Shown here piece after piece: positions 43,757-54,910 of a stretch of 64,000 nt of DNA. Origin of the DNA: Neofusicoccum parvum (Eukaryota; Ascomycota; Dothideomycetes; Botryosphaeriales; Botryosphaeriaceae); NCBI GenBank assembly GCA_020912385.1, contig CP087207.1, forward strand, positions 3,658,001-3,722,000. Reading direction: 5' to 3'. The notes beneath the pieces were generated by a model. The model saw only the letters and a program-made list of their open reading frames with translations, was not told the origin of the DNA and did not search any database. The stretch's first letter is position 1. Each line of letters begins with the position of its first letter. The position numbers and the translations under genes were made by a program.

Positions 43757-44836
43757 ATGTCCGACGCCACCACCGCCACCGGAGAAACCATGCGCGCCTT
43801 CCAAGTCACCAACTGGGGCTCCCATGGCACCTACACCACCGTCCCCAAGCCCTCCCCCGGGCCCGGCCAAATCCTCATCCGCATGCGCGCCGCCGGGCTC
43901 TGTCGCTCCGACCTGGACATGTTCGAGGGCAGCCCCGTGTACCGCGCCGCCCTGACACCCGGCTTCACGATGGGGCACGAGAACGCGGGGACGGTGGCGG
44001 CGCTGGGCGAGGGCGTGGCGGACCTGCGCGTCGGCGACGCGGTCGTCGTGTACGAGATGCGCAAGTGCGGCTCCTGCGACTTCTGCACCGACGGCCTGGA
44101 GAACTACTGCGAGCGCTACAAGTCCGGCCCCATCCCCGTCACCAGGGGCGTCGGCGTCGATGGTGGCCTGGCGCCCTTCTTGGTCGTGCCCAGGGCGGAG
44201 GCTGTCGCTGTGGGCGATGCGGATCCCATGATGTTGGCGCCCCTGACGGATGCGGGCGCCGTTGCGTATCATTCGGTGCTGAAGATGCTGCCGAAGTTGA
44301 AGCCGGGGACGACGGCGGCGGTGATTGGGGCGGGAGGACTGGGTTGGTATGGCGTGCAGCTGCTGAGGGCGCTGAGCCAGGCGGAGGTGTTTGTGGTGGA
44401 CATCTCGGAGCGACGACTGGCCTTGGTGGAAGAGTTGGGGGTGCCGAGGAAGAACCTCATCGTGTCGGACAAAAAGGCTCTGGAGAATTTGCGAGAGGCT
44501 ACCAATGGACGAGGCTTGGACGCCGTCGTAGACTTTGTTGGAACGGACGAAACGTTGCAGTTGTGTTTGGATGTCACCAGGACCGCTGGACGCATTGTGG
44601 TGGTGGGAATGGAAGGCGGAACGGCCAAGCTTGGATGGGGAGCCATTGCGAGCGGCTGCGACATCGTGTTCTCCATTGGAAGCACTGTACAGGACCTGAA
44701 GTCGGTGTGTGCCCTGGCTGCGGCTGGAAAGGTGAAGACTGTCATTGAAAAATTCACTTTTGACCAGATCCAGGAAGCGTACGACGCATTGAAGGCAGGA
44801 ACGCTTACTGGGAGAGCCGTTATCGTATTCGACTGA
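43757..44836 (+). CDS. Zinc-dependent alcohol dehydrogenase (MDR family)
   Basis: Intronless gene of 359 residues, unusual among its intron-rich neighbours. Catalytic zinc ligands are CRSDLD (Cys near residue 48) and GHE (near 72); the structural zinc site is C-GSC-DFC-TDGLENYC. The cofactor fold is AAVIGAGGLGWYGVQLLRA, followed by VVDISERRLALVEELG, where Asp after the second strand suggests NAD(H). The substrate lobe ends in IEKFTFDQIQEAYDALKAGTLTGRAVI. It fits secondary or primary alcohol oxidation to ketone or aldehyde in the cytosol. It is followed by the P450foxy gene in convergent orientation. The lack of introns and the compact, bacterial-looking sequence are compatible with acquisition by transfer, but only a tree could show that. 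Confidence 0.92.
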   Translation: MSDATTATGETMRAFQVTNWGSHGTYTTVPKPSPGPGQILIRMRAAGLCRSDLDMFEGSPVYRAALTPGFTMGHENAGTVAALGEGVADLRVGDAVVVYEMRKCGSCDFCTDGLENYCERYKSGPIPVTRGVGVDGGLAPFLVVPRAEAVAVGDADPMMLAPLTDAGAVAYHSVLKMLPKLKPGTTAAVIGAGGLGWYGVQLLRALSQAEVFVVDISERRLALVEELGVPRKNLIVSDKKALENLREATNGRGLDAVVDFVGTDETLQLCLDVTRTAGRIVVVGMEGGTAKLGWGAIASGCDIVFSIGSTVQDLKSVCALAAAGKVKTVIEKFTFDQIQEAYDALKAGTLTGRAVIVFD

Positions 44837-45014
44837 AAATTCTGTAGCAAAGTCCATGGTAATGTCAGTCGATGAACGTTTGAAATATTCACTTTTCACT
44901 GCTGTGCATGTCCCACCAGGAAAGTGAAGTGCAACCGCATATTCGCTACTCTGTGCAACAACACCGTTGAATTTGTGTTACATACTCCTTCCACTGTCAC
45001 GATTACATCCCATC

Positions 45015-48000
45015 CTAAGCAAACACATCCGCCACATACCGCCCCTGCCCCAACGAATCCAGCCACTCCACCGTGCCCCTCCCCTCCCCAACCAAACCCC
45101 CCTTCCCCTTCTCCACCTCCCACGCAATCTCAGCCACAACCTCCTTCACCCTTGCCGCCATCCCCCCACTCCCACACACATAGCACTTCGCGCCCCTGGC
45201 CCACAACTCCGCCACCCTCCCCCTCCCCTCCCACACCCGATCCTGCACGTACGCCCGCTCCCGCCCGGCCACCCTACTATACGCCCGCCGCACCTCGACC
45301 ACCCCCGCCGCCTCCCACGCGTCCAGCTCGCCCCGGTACAGGTCGTCCCCGCCCTCGCCGCGGCACCCGAAGAACAGCAGCGCGGGCGCGAGCGGGCCGC
45401 GCGCCGCTGCACGCTCGGCGCAGAAGGCCCGGAAGGGCGCGATGCCCGTGCCCGCCGCGACCATGATGACGGGTGTGGTGTGCGGGTCGTCCGGCGGCCG
45501 GAAGGCGTTGGTGGGGGCGCGGACGGCGGCGTGGAAGAGGGCGCCGGGGCGGAGGGAGGCGAGGTAGGTTGAGGCGACGCCGAGGACGGGGGCGCGGGCG
45601 GTGGTGGGGGCGGGGTGGTTGACGACGGTCCAGGTGAGGGTGGCGTGGGTGGGGGAGGGGAGCGGGGAGGAGGAGATGGAGTAGGTGCGGGTGCGGAGCG
45701 GGGGGAGCATGTTGAGGAAGGTGCCGATGGGGATGGTGAGGGAGGGGTGCTGCTCGAGGAGGTCGAGGACGGAGGCGCCGTGGCGGAGGTTGGGGTTGCT
45801 GGCGAGGGCGAGGAGGTCGTCTCGGATGGTGGGATCGTTGGTGGCGGTGGCGAGGAGTTTGATGTTCTGGTTGTCGGGTGAGCATGGGGCGTCACAGTGA
45901 GCGCGGAGGCGATAGGGGTTCTTACATTGGTGGATGCCGGGCTGGCGAGCTCTACGTATTGGCCGAGTATAGTAGCCGCGGGAAGAGGATGTTCAAGCGG
46001 CAGGTTCGACGCTAACTCCCCTGGTGATTCTGGATTCAACTCGGCGTCCCATCCGAGCCCAAAGCGCGCCAGAGCACGCTGGATGCTGTTATTGGGGTTC
46101 ATTGGCAGGACAACCAGGTGGTTGCCGGTTGTGTATGTCATGCCGGCAGGTAGTCGAATCTCCATATGCTTCTTGACCGGAGTGCCCGGTTTGGTCAAGG
46201 TAGTCGTTGAGACCACATGAACCTCGCCGAGTGAAGAGTGCAATGCCTTAATGCGTGGATAAGCAATCTTGAACCCAGGCCCTGTGTCTGCAGCTGAGAT
46301 TGGCCTTTTGTCAGTTGCCAGAGCAGGCCAAATGACACTTTCCTGCCACTTTTCGAATTCCGAGTAGATGTCGCCAGAACCTTCATCGGCGGTACCCATG
46401 GGAGCAATCCGCTTCCCTCCGTGTTTTGCAAGGTGCTGATCGATAGAAGCAGGGACTTTGTGGAGGGTGGAAGCCCAGTCGCGATGGCCTATGCCAACAG
46501 TCAGTGCTGTTCAGGTCCGCCACATTTGCACACTTACCGCAAGCGAATACCGCATAGTCAACGCCCTCCAAACGGAGGTCTGATGGAGATTCGATCCAGC
46601 TGAGGAAACTTGCCGCGTTCGCTGGGGGCTCGCCGTTGTAGGAGGGGCTGAAGATAATTGTCGGTTGCCCTTTGACAAGCTTCTCCTTGGCTGAGTTGAG
46701 CGTGTCGACTGTTGCGTCGAAGCCATACCTCGCCGCATCACTCGCAAAGCGGTGGGCTAGTGATTCGCAAGTGCCGTTGCCGGATCCAAACAAAATGGAC
46801 ATTGGCTTCCCCTCAGATCCTTTCTTGCTCTTCGAGCCATTCATGAGTCCATCCCGTGGCTCTGGGCCCGGCGCAGGCTGTCCGGCAAGCAAATGGTTGT
46901 ATTTCTGTTGGTCCCTGATAGTGGCGCGGAGCTTGAGACCAACTGGGCTCAGGGTAATTGCTTCTCTGGTTGTGAACTCGTACGATGGATCCAAAAGCTC
47001 GAAATTAAATGTTCGCAGCAGCATTGCCAGCGCCTTTGACGTGCGTTGTCAGTATATATCCGCACTCATAGCAGCATCCAGGACAGCTTACTATCTGGCT
47101 CTCCTGCCACGCGAACGGTCTTCCAATACACGCTCGCACTCCGTTCCCAAACGGCTTCCATGCGTTCGGCGGGAGCTTCTTGAACTCATCGACGAGCATT
47201 CTCTCTGGCTTCCAAAGATCGGCGTCTGCTCCGTATACTTTGGGATCGCGGTGAGCGGCGTACATCGAAGCATTTACGGCGTCGTCTTTGGAGATGAAGT
47301 ACTTGCCGCCGAGTACCTGGTCTTTTGTTGGTTTGAGGGAAATCATGCCGACTGTTGGCGTCAGACGAAGCGTCTCCCGGAGGATGGCGTCGATGTACGG
47401 CAACTTTGCGAGATGGTCGACGGTGAGAGGGCCATCGCCAAGAACACTGTCGAGTTCGCGCTGTGCCCTTGTCATGGCCCAAGGGTTCTTTACCAGGTGA
47501 TATAATGAGAAGGCGAGTGTGCCAGAGGTAGTTTCATGCCCAGCGCCCAAGAAGGTGATGACGTTGTCGATGAGCGAGCTGTCGCTCATCCTGCTGCCAG
47601 TTTCTGGGTCCTTCCCGCTCATCATGATTGACAGCAGGTCCTGATGCTCGGTGCCATGTGCACGCCGATACTCGATGACCTTGGCAGTCTCGTCCCGCAT
47701 TGTCGCAATGGCGGCCTGGAAAGTTGCCTTCGAGCGACATCGGAAGTGGTTTACCACGTCTGGGAACCAGCCTCGCCTGTCGGACTCGCTCAAAAATGCG
47801 TTGAGGGCGGTCACGAATGGTGGCGTCTCGGATTCGCTATAGAAGCTGTTGAATCTATAGTTCATGGTGCATAAGCCCACGACGTCCAGCGCCATACGTG
47901 TGAGGTCCTTGAGAGCATCGATCTCATACGAAGATCCTCTCCTCGCCCTTACACGCGTTAGCCGAGGGCCCCAGTGTAGGTATTGCTTTCCGCTCACCAC

Positions 48001-48522
48001 TTCAGACAGAGCTGTTGGATAATATCCATCATTGGATCGAATAGGTCTCGCATCTTCAACGGGCCAAATGCCGGCATGGCAATTCTGTGAGCAATCTTCC
48101 AGTTCTGCTCTTCGGTGCGTGCGGTGATAAGCCCGTCGTGAACTCCCAGCCGCATCACCTCCAGCGGCCCCACGACATTCTTCTGGAACCTCTTTTCGTC
48201 CCAAACTTCTTCCAACAGCTCTCTGCTGCCCACGAAGACGTTTCTCTCGCCTGCGATGTCGAGCTTGAAGATGTCGCCTGGCTGTCTTAGCCACGTCCAG
48301 CTGCGGATGCGGAGTTGAACGCACCATAGATCTTGCCCAGTTCAAAGCATCCCACAGTAATATTTCCCGGGGTGATGTCTAGCACGTTGCCAACTACCGG
48401 AAGCTCTTGTTTGGAGTCAGCAAGATATTGTTTACGATGAATTTCCGAACGGCGGAGGATCGCGGCAAGATCATACTTTTGGGCCCAGGAATGGGCACAC
48501 AGTCGGCGCTATCCTTGTGCAT
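45015..48522 (-). CDS. Self-sufficient cytochrome P450 / reductase fusion, CYP505 (P450foxy) type
   Basis: Minus-strand gene of about 1,060 residues in seven or so exons. Start ATG 48522 (MHKDSADCVPIPGPK). Splicing at about 48475/48408 gives PIPGPKKLPVVGNVLDITPG, and the next junction near 48325/48275 gives GKIYGDIFKLDIAGERNVF. The P450 domain has GAGHETTSG (I helix, with oxygen-binding Thr), ETLRL (ExxR) and FGNGVRACIGR (heme Cys). After a linker the FMN domain starts SILFGSGNGTCESLAHRF, then FSPSYNGEPPANA. The FAD/NADPH reductase has RTYSISSSP (FAD), GVASTYL, MVAAGTGIAPFRAF (NADPH) and FFGCRGEGGDDLY. All parts of a P450BM3/P450foxy-like catalytic cycle are present. Known members hydroxylate fatty acids or alkane-like chains at subterminal carbons. 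The neighbours (ADH, SDR, BVMO) fit later oxidation of such alcohols. Confidence 0.93.
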
Positions 48523-49088
48523 AATGTAGCGTCTTGGTATGGAAAATTCCGGGTATCGAGGTGCAAGAAGGAACAAGTGCTTGGACAGTGAGCTTTTTTA
48601 CAGCAAAGACACGAGTGACGTCCTCTATCGTGAGACCCGTCGCGTTGATTAAATATACCAGCCAAACTCCGGATCGGGAGACAATGTGACGGGCAGAGTT
48701 GCAAAGTAGAGCGAGAGGTGCTAAGCCTCGGGATTGGCGATCGCCCGTATAGCGTACACTACTTGTCGCTGTATTGTTACCCAACGCGGCTAGCGCACTT
48801 CGGGAGATGGGCTCGGCCGCAGCACAGACTTCCAGCTTCCAGGGCCCGAGTCTCGCTTCTTCGCGTCTTCCACACCATTCCGAGTGTCATGCTTTTGGTA
48901 CGCCTCCGCCGCCATGCGTGTCCGGCCTCCGCGGGTCCGTCGTGCCTCGGAAGCTCCGCGGGTGGCAGCTCCGTCACCACCACCAGCAACTACAAATTTC
49001 GTGCATTCGTCCAGCAATTCATCCATCATTAATCGAGGTTACATTTCGCAGAACTCTCAGAACACCTCTCCTGCTCTATTTTTACAAC
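48523..49088. other. Divergent promoter region, CYP505 / SDR
   Basis: 566 bp between two divergent genes. The palindrome GGCGATCGCC occurs near 48735. No cluster motif is present. Confidence 0.5.
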
Positions 49089-50181
49089 ATGTCGAATATC
49101 ACCATCTCCAGCGACGCGTTCCATACTCTCAAGGGCAAAATTGTCCTCATCACCGGTAAGCAGGTCATTCGTCATGGAATGCATTCATAAAAATCCGTAC
49201 TGACTGCGGGGAGGTGGATCGTCTGGCATCGGGCTTGCCGCCGTGAAGCTAGCCCTCCAATCAGGCGCGAAGGTTGTGGTCGGAGACGTCAATCCTCTGC
49301 CAGCCGCGGAGCAAAACCCCAGCATAAACTTCGTTTCCACCGACGTCACCTCCTGGGACTCCGTCACCGCCCTGTTCGAAGCTGCACAGAAGCTGCACGG
49401 AAGGGTAGACCATGTTTTCGCCAATGCCGGTAAGATATCCCAACTTCAGCACCTATTTCACCCATCTAACGCACATCGATGTTCAGGCATCGAACCCAGA
49501 ACCACCTTTCTCGAGGACACCCTCAACGAAGACGGGAAGCTCCGGGAGCCCGACTGGCGCACAATCGACGTCAACCTGAAGGGCGTGCTCAACACCGTCA
49601 CGCTGGGCCTTCATCATCTCCGGAAGAACGGCGACGCCGGAGGCAGCATCGTCATCACCGCCTCCGTCACCAGTAAGCCGCGGCGCCCCCATTTCCCTCC
49701 CCGCCCTAACGAGCTCCCGCAGGCTACACCCCCTTCGAAGGCACCGACTACGGTAAGCCACCCCTCCCAAATTCCGTGTTCACCCCGCGCTAACGGCAAC
49801 CCCGCAACAGGCGTCGCCAAGCACGGAGTCTGGGGCCTGATGCGGTGCCTCGCGCAGCAGCTCGCCGATGCCAAGCTGCCCGTCCGCATCAACGCCATCG
49901 CGCCCAGCTGGACCGCGTCCGGCATGGTCGACGGCGCCGAGGTGGCGGCCCTGGGCGGCGAGGTCCAGACGCCCGACGCCGCGGCCCGGTCCGCTCTGTT
50001 CCTGATGGCCGACGCCGCGGGGCCGCACGGCCTGCTGATCCAGTCGCACGCCGGCCGCTACAAGGATGTTGAGGCGGCGTTCGGGGCTACTGTGGAGAGC
50101 GTGTATCCGGAGGGCGCGAGGCCGAAGGATGATGGTGCGACGTTGGTGAATTTGAAGGAGAGGGTTGCGGCGAAGAAGTAG
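49089..50181 (+). CDS. Short-chain dehydrogenase, divergent from CYP505
   Basis: Five exons from ATG 49089 (MSNITISSDAFHTLKGKIVL). Splicing near 49155/49212 yields ITGGSSGIGLAAVKLA, the cofactor loop. VVVGDVNP after the second strand (Asp) suggests NAD+. NAG is present (VFANAG). The catalytic Ser lies in IVITASVTS. A small exon (about 49723-49752) restores YTPFEGTDYGVAKHGVWG with Tyr and Lys of Y-x3-K. The end matches fungal proteins resembling 15-hydroxyprostaglandin dehydrogenase, with INAIAPSWTASGM. About 285 residues, cytosolic. The NAD preference fits an oxidising role, for instance secondary alcohol to ketone, and it shares a promoter region with the P450foxy gene. The exact substrate is unknown. 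Confidence 0.87.
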
Positions 50182-50611
50182 ATGCTCGTCAGATTCTCAT
50201 GATTAGTTGTGTACCCAGTGTCTACTGTAGGTTGCCCTGCGTTAGAATTAGAACACGGCTTTGAATATTTTACAATTATAAACTGTGCTGAATATATATC
50301 TGTAAAGTGATTAACAAGTGAACAAACGTTGAAGATTAGGGTTGAACGCTTCCCTTTTCTATCAATTAAAGCTGTTGTAAAAATTCAGCACATGCACAAT
50401 CCCCTGACTTCCCAAAATGCTGATCATTGTGGGACTTTGTCGCCCGGGAGATAATAGGTGGAATTCCTCCTGTTTGTTTCTTTCGATTACATCCTGGGTC
50501 CATCGAGTTATGAAAACGCTTCAATTAGTCTATGTCTATTTATTCTGGAAAAACTATAGAAAAGCAAATGTCGACAAGGTAGCCAAAGCTAATAAGAATA
50601 CAGACATGCAA
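50182..50611. other. Intergenic region between convergent genes, nothing recognised
   Basis: About 430 bp, AT-rich, 3' flank of the SDR and of the minus-strand monooxygenase. Confidence 0.5.
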
Positions 50612-52084
50612 CTACGAGGATACGCGTCGAAACTCCAACCCATCCGTAATATCCCCAACCTTGGCATTCCACAAATCCGAAAAGTAGCTCCACCTCGCGG
50701 TCCACGGACCCCTATCACCCGCCTTCGGCAGCCGCTCCAGCGCTCTACTGACGTACCCGCTCTTCAGATCCATGAACGGCACCGGCCGCACGTCCTCGCC
50801 CTCGCGCAGGCGCGGCACGCAGCTGGTCGCGCCCTCGTCCCGCATGCGGCGCAGCACGCGCGCGACCAGCAGGGCGGCGGCGTCGGCGCCCAGCGTCCAC
50901 GACGCGTTGGTGTAGCCGAGCATGAAGGCGGCGTTGGGCACGTCCTGCAGCAGCGCACCCCGCCACAGCAGCCGGTCGGCGAGCCGCACGTCGCGGCCGT
51001 CGACGACGATGCGTATCCCGCCGCCCAGCCGCATCCGCAGCCCCGTCGCCGTCACGATCACGTCGCACGGAAGCTTGGCGCCGGAGCTCAGCGTGATGCC
51101 GCGCGGCGTGACGCTGGCGATCGTGTCGGTGGCGATGCTGGCGCGCCCGCTGCGCAGCGCGGCGAAGAAGTCGCCGTCCGGGCTGCAGCAGAGGCGCTGC
51201 TCCCACGGGTTGTAGGGCGGGTTGAAGTGCGGGTCGTAGCTGGTGCTGGCCGGGAGCTGCTTTTCGGTGTCGGCGCGGAGGAGGCGGCGGGCGCGCTGCG
51301 GGAAGGCGCGGCAGAAGAAGAAGAAGAGGTAGCCCATGATGAGGTGGCGCCAGCGGATGAGTCGGTAGGCCGCGGCTTCGGGCAGGACGGCGCGGATCGA
51401 GTTGTCGAGGCCGCTGACTAGGTCTTGGTTGACGATGTAGCTGGGCGAGCGCTGGAGCATCACGACGTGGGCTGCGCGTTCGGCCAGGTTTGGCAGGAGG
51501 GTGATCGCCGTGGCGCCGCTTCCGATGATGACGATTTGGCGGTCGGTGTAGTCGAGGTCGGCCGGCCAGAACTGCGGATGCACGACCTGTCCCTCGAAGC
51601 TGTTTATGCCGGGGATTTTGGCGCTCAGAGGCTCTTCGTAGTCGTAGTAGCCGGTTCCCATGATGAGGAATTTTGCATAGAGCGTCTTCGACACGGCATC
51701 CTCGCCTGCAGTGACGTCCAGCCGCCACTTTTGCAGTTCTGACGACCAGCTGGCCGTCTGCACCTTGTGGCGGAACCGGATGTGCTCGTCAATGTGCTCC
51801 GATGCAGCCGCTTCTTTCATGTAGTTGACGATGGCTGGACCCTCGGCTATGCAGCGCTCGTCCATCCACGGCTTCCAGGGGAAGCCGAATGTGTACAGGT
51901 CCGAGTCAGACCTGATACCGGGGTACTTGAAGAGATCCCATGTTCCACCAATGCTGTCACGCGCCTCGAGTATGGCATAGCTGGTGTCGGCTGATAGCTG
52001 GGTCTGCACACGGTAGGCTGCGTTGATGCCGGAGATTCCGGCACCGACAATGACCACGTCGAGGTCGGTTTCGTATGGATCCAT
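50612..52084 (-). CDS. Baeyer-Villiger-type flavin monooxygenase
   Basis: Intronless gene of 490 residues, start MDPYETDLDVVIVGAGISG at 52084. The FAD loop is VGAGISGINAAYRV, followed by GGTWDLFKYPGIRSDSDLYTFGF, typical of this class. The signature FEGQVVHPQFWP fits the Baeyer-Villiger fingerprint F-x-G-x3-H-x3-W-P exactly. The NADPH loop is IVIIGSGATAI and the late motif ATGLRMRLGGG. It is related to the fungal and bacterial K+-transport-named or monooxygenase group that converts ketones to esters or lactones. An internal hydrophobic patch (LIMGYLFFFFCRAFPQ) may attach it to a membrane. Next to CYP505, ADH and SDR it could take a subterminal ketone to an ester. An N-oxidising or sulfoxidising role in the same family cannot be excluded. 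Confidence 0.9.
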   Translation of the reverse strand: MDPYETDLDVVIVGAGISGINAAYRVQTQLSADTSYAILEARDSIGGTWDLFKYPGIRSDSDLYTFGFPWKPWMDERCIAEGPAIVNYMKEAAASEHIDEHIRFRHKVQTASWSSELQKWRLDVTAGEDAVSKTLYAKFLIMGTGYYDYEEPLSAKIPGINSFEGQVVHPQFWPADLDYTDRQIVIIGSGATAITLLPNLAERAAHVVMLQRSPSYIVNQDLVSGLDNSIRAVLPEAAAYRLIRWRHLIMGYLFFFFCRAFPQRARRLLRADTEKQLPASTSYDPHFNPPYNPWEQRLCCSPDGDFFAALRSGRASIATDTIASVTPRGITLSSGAKLPCDVIVTATGLRMRLGGGIRIVVDGRDVRLADRLLWRGALLQDVPNAAFMLGYTNASWTLGADAAALLVARVLRRMRDEGATSCVPRLREGEDVRPVPFMDLKSGYVSRALERLPKAGDRGPWTARWSYFSDLWNAKVGDITDGLEFRRVSS

Positions 52085-52753
52085 GGGTGTTGACTTAACG
52101 CGGAGATAGTTATGATTGATGACAGCTTTGTGAGAACAAAGAGAGAAAGATACGGATATGGCGTCTTTGATTGAGAGAAGTGTCAGGACAGTAGATATCA
52201 GATGAAGACAACGGTCGAATTCTACGCAAGACACAGAGCGGAGACCTTGATAAGTGACGCCTACTTCACTCAGCCACGCGGAAGCGCGCTTGCGCCCGGG
52301 ACATGAGTGTTTCCACTAGCACGGTACGAGCCTTTCTGGGACATTTTGGAGCGTGCTTCGCGATGGCGCTTCGGCCGATGTGAGTGGGGCAATGTGGCGG
52401 GGTTTCGCGCGGGTCTTGCCGAAACGGGAAACCAACGGGCGATTAACCTTAACTTTCCCCTCAAAAAGGTTCCTCCCGCCTCCGATCCCCAGAGTCTCCA
52501 AGACCCGAACTCCCGAGCTGGCTGCACCCGGGAGAGTCATAGCGCATATCTTCGGCCGATCCCAGGTGGTCTGGCGAAAAGGCAAGCAAACCAGAGCACG
52601 ATGTTGGGCCCCGCGGCACCCTCAGACCAGGTCACTGGCTGTCTATTGTTATTTGTCCGCGGGCACCGTTCGTATTCAGTGTTGCCGCTTGTCAGGATCA
52701 TTCAGCTCCTAGAAGATGAGGCTAGTAGTTCTGTATAGTCACCGAGCAGCCAC

Positions 52754-52773
52754 TACCTCCGCTATCGCCTGTG
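52754..52773 (+). repeat. 20-bp near-repeat, copy 1
   Basis: TACCTCCGCTATCGCCTGTG. It matches 18 of 20 bases at 52944-52963. Confidence 0.5.
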
Positions 52774-52943
52774 CCCCACTCACCGTAAAGCGGGACATTT
52801 CGTCGGAAAGCGCACTGAATTCTCCACGTCAACTCAGACACAGAGCGTGGACTGGCTGAACTGTGTAAATTACACGGTGAACGAGCCAGCTAATCACCCC
52901 CACAACGCACCGAGCTAGCAAAAGATATGCCTGTGAATGTAGT

Positions 52944-52963
52944 ACCTCCGCTGTCGCCTATGT
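52944..52963 (+). repeat. 20-bp near-repeat, copy 2
   Basis: TACCTCCGCTGTCGCCTATG. It is followed a few bases later by a further partial copy, CCGCTATCGC (52968-52977). Confidence 0.5.
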
Positions 52964-53156
52964 GACCCGCTATCGCTCATGTGTCGCCATTAATGGATTG
53001 GCGTGGATATCAGCTACATAATGAGTGCCCCTGGCTCTGAAACAAGATGATTGTCGTGAGCTTGGCCATATCTTGACTATCCAGCTAAACAACCGCAGCC
53101 CACCCAGTACGCGATTGCACTCTGCTTCATCCGCCTTCTACAGGTACAAGTGTAAC

Positions 53157-54910
53157 ATGGCTCGTCAAGCAGTCCTGGAAGAACTAGTGGTTGTTCCAGA
53201 TGAAGAGGATATCGACCGACTGGCCCGTCAACGGCCTGAGATATTCCCATCCGTTTGGTCTGAGGTCGGCTTCCTCTACTCGGTCAGCATGTCAACTGCA
53301 TTGATGGTAAGCTGCCTTCGCTGATCGTATGCACTTCTGCCTTGCTCTTGACAGCGCCTCTAGGAGTATTTCGTTGCTGGCTTCAACATCATCCTCCCCA
53401 AAGTCTCCGAAGAACTTCACATTGCGCAGGCGTCCAAGACTTGGCCTGCCAATGCTTTCTCTCTCGTCGTTGCCTGCTTCCTAGTCGTCTTCGGACGCTT
53501 CGCAGTGAGTCAGGAATCAGGTGTCGAGAAACAGCCAAAAACTGACCTCTCCAATCATCCAGGACATGTACGGCGGATACGTTGTCTATATGGGTGGAAT
53601 CACCTGGTTCACCGTCTGGTCCTTCATCGCCGGCTGGTCACAAAACGAGATCATGATAGACGTCTGCCGTGCCCTCCAAGGCCTCGGCCCGGCTGCATTC
53701 CTGCCCACCGGCCTCATGCTGCTCGGCAGCTTCTACCGCCCAGGCCCACGGAAGAACATGAGCATGGGCATCTACGGGGCGATGGCGCCAGTTGGGTTCT
53801 ACCTCGGCATCTTCTTCGCCGGCATAACAGCGCAGTACACAACGTGGCGGTGGTGGTTCTTCATTGGGTCCGCCCTGTGCCTCTCGACGCTCGCCGTCGC
53901 CTACTTTTCCATCCCGTCCCACGTCCACCGCGGACGCAGAGAGCTGAAGATGGACTGGTGGGGCGCTGCGCTGCTCTCATCCGGCCTGATCCTCGTCGTC
54001 TTCGCCATCACAGACAGTGCACACGCATCTCGACGCTGGGGAACCCCATACATCTATCTGACGTTCGCCGCCGGCATGATCGTTCTTGGGATCGCCTTCT
54101 ACGTGGAAGGATGGGTAGCCGAGAACCCGCTGCTCCCGTTCGACATGTTCCGGATCAGGTACGTGCGGCCGCTGTTCCTCGCTCTAACCGCGTGCTGGGG
54201 TAGCATAGGAATCTTCATGCTGTACGCAACCTACTAGTAAGCCGTCGCCGCCTCCCTGTACGAGGACTCAGCTGACCGGAAATCCTGCAGTATGACCGAA
54301 CTCATGAACGTGGGGCCCATGCAGCAGGTAGCATGGTTTGCGCCCATGGCCATCGGCGGGCTCCTCATCGCCTCCATCGGCGGCCTGGTGCTGCACCGCC
54401 TGCCAGGCACTGTGACGATTCTCGTCGCCGGCGCCGCGTGGATCGTGCCGCCGCTGCTGTTCGCCCTCGCGCCTCCCGGGGCGGGCTACTGGCCTTGGGT
54501 GTTTCCGGGCATGGTTTGCACCGCCATCGCGACCGATACGACATTCACTGTGAGCAATGTCTTTGTAAGTCTGCTAGCCATGGAGTCGAGGATCGTAGTC
54601 TTGATCGCTGATGACTGCCCAGGTGATCAACCAGATGCCCCTCAAGAGACAGGGAGTTGCTGGCGCTGTCATCCATAGCACCGTCCAGCTTGGCATCTCT
54701 TTGTTTCTGGGCATCGCGGACGTCATAGCCGTTGAGACTGCTCACAGAGGAAAGCGGGAGAGCTATAGGATAATTTTTTGGTTCGAGGTGGCGCTTTCGG
54801 CAGCGTCATTTGCTATACTGCTCTGCTTCGTCAAGATAAAAACAGCAAAGAGTGATCTTACGGTAGAGGAGAAGGAAGCGTTGGCGGGGAACATATCTGA
54901 ATCAATGTAA
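53157..54910 (+). CDS. MFS transporter, DHA2-like
   Basis: Five exons from ATG 53157 (MARQAVLEELVVVPDEEDID): about 53157-53308, about 53366-53502, about 53563-54236, about 54291-54566, about 54624-54910. After an acidic N-terminus come EYFVAGFNIILPKVSEELHI (TM1 and the following loop), NAFSLVVACFLVVFGRFA-DMYGG (motif A, reduced), CRALQGLGPAAFLPTGLMLLG, APVGFYLGIFFAGITAQYTTWRWWFFIGSA and, late, HSTVQLGISLFLGIADV. The 14-helix layout and the R-QG-G-A motif fit drug:H+ antiporter-2-like transporters. About 500 residues, plasma membrane. It differs from the first MFS gene (LDNTVVA is missing) and lacks the cluster motif, so it probably belongs to the right-hand group or acts alone. Confidence 0.85.

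Larger units (their letters stand above)
52085..53156. other. Divergent intergenic region, BVMO / MFS, with imperfect repeat
   Basis: 1.07 kb between divergent genes. It carries a 20-bp near repeat (52754 and 52944). ORFs up to about 140 codons near 52307-52738 lack family features. Confidence 0.5.

Noticed and set aside
46180..46192. GACCGGAGTGCC, resembling the cluster motif
   Set aside because: It lies inside coding sequence of the P450foxy gene (TKPGTPVKK) and departs from the consensus after CCGGAGT; likely chance.
45146..46399. 417-codon minus-strand ORF in the P450foxy gene
   Set aside because: The first half is the real FMN/FAD linker exon, but after about 45890 it runs through an intron into a Pro/Ser-rich wrong frame. 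Splicing returns to the conserved reductase frame.
48270..48480. Apparent frameshifts at the N-terminus of the P450foxy gene
   Set aside because: Two short GT-AG introns restore PIPGPKKLPVVGN and KIYGDIFKLD exactly, so the gene is intact.
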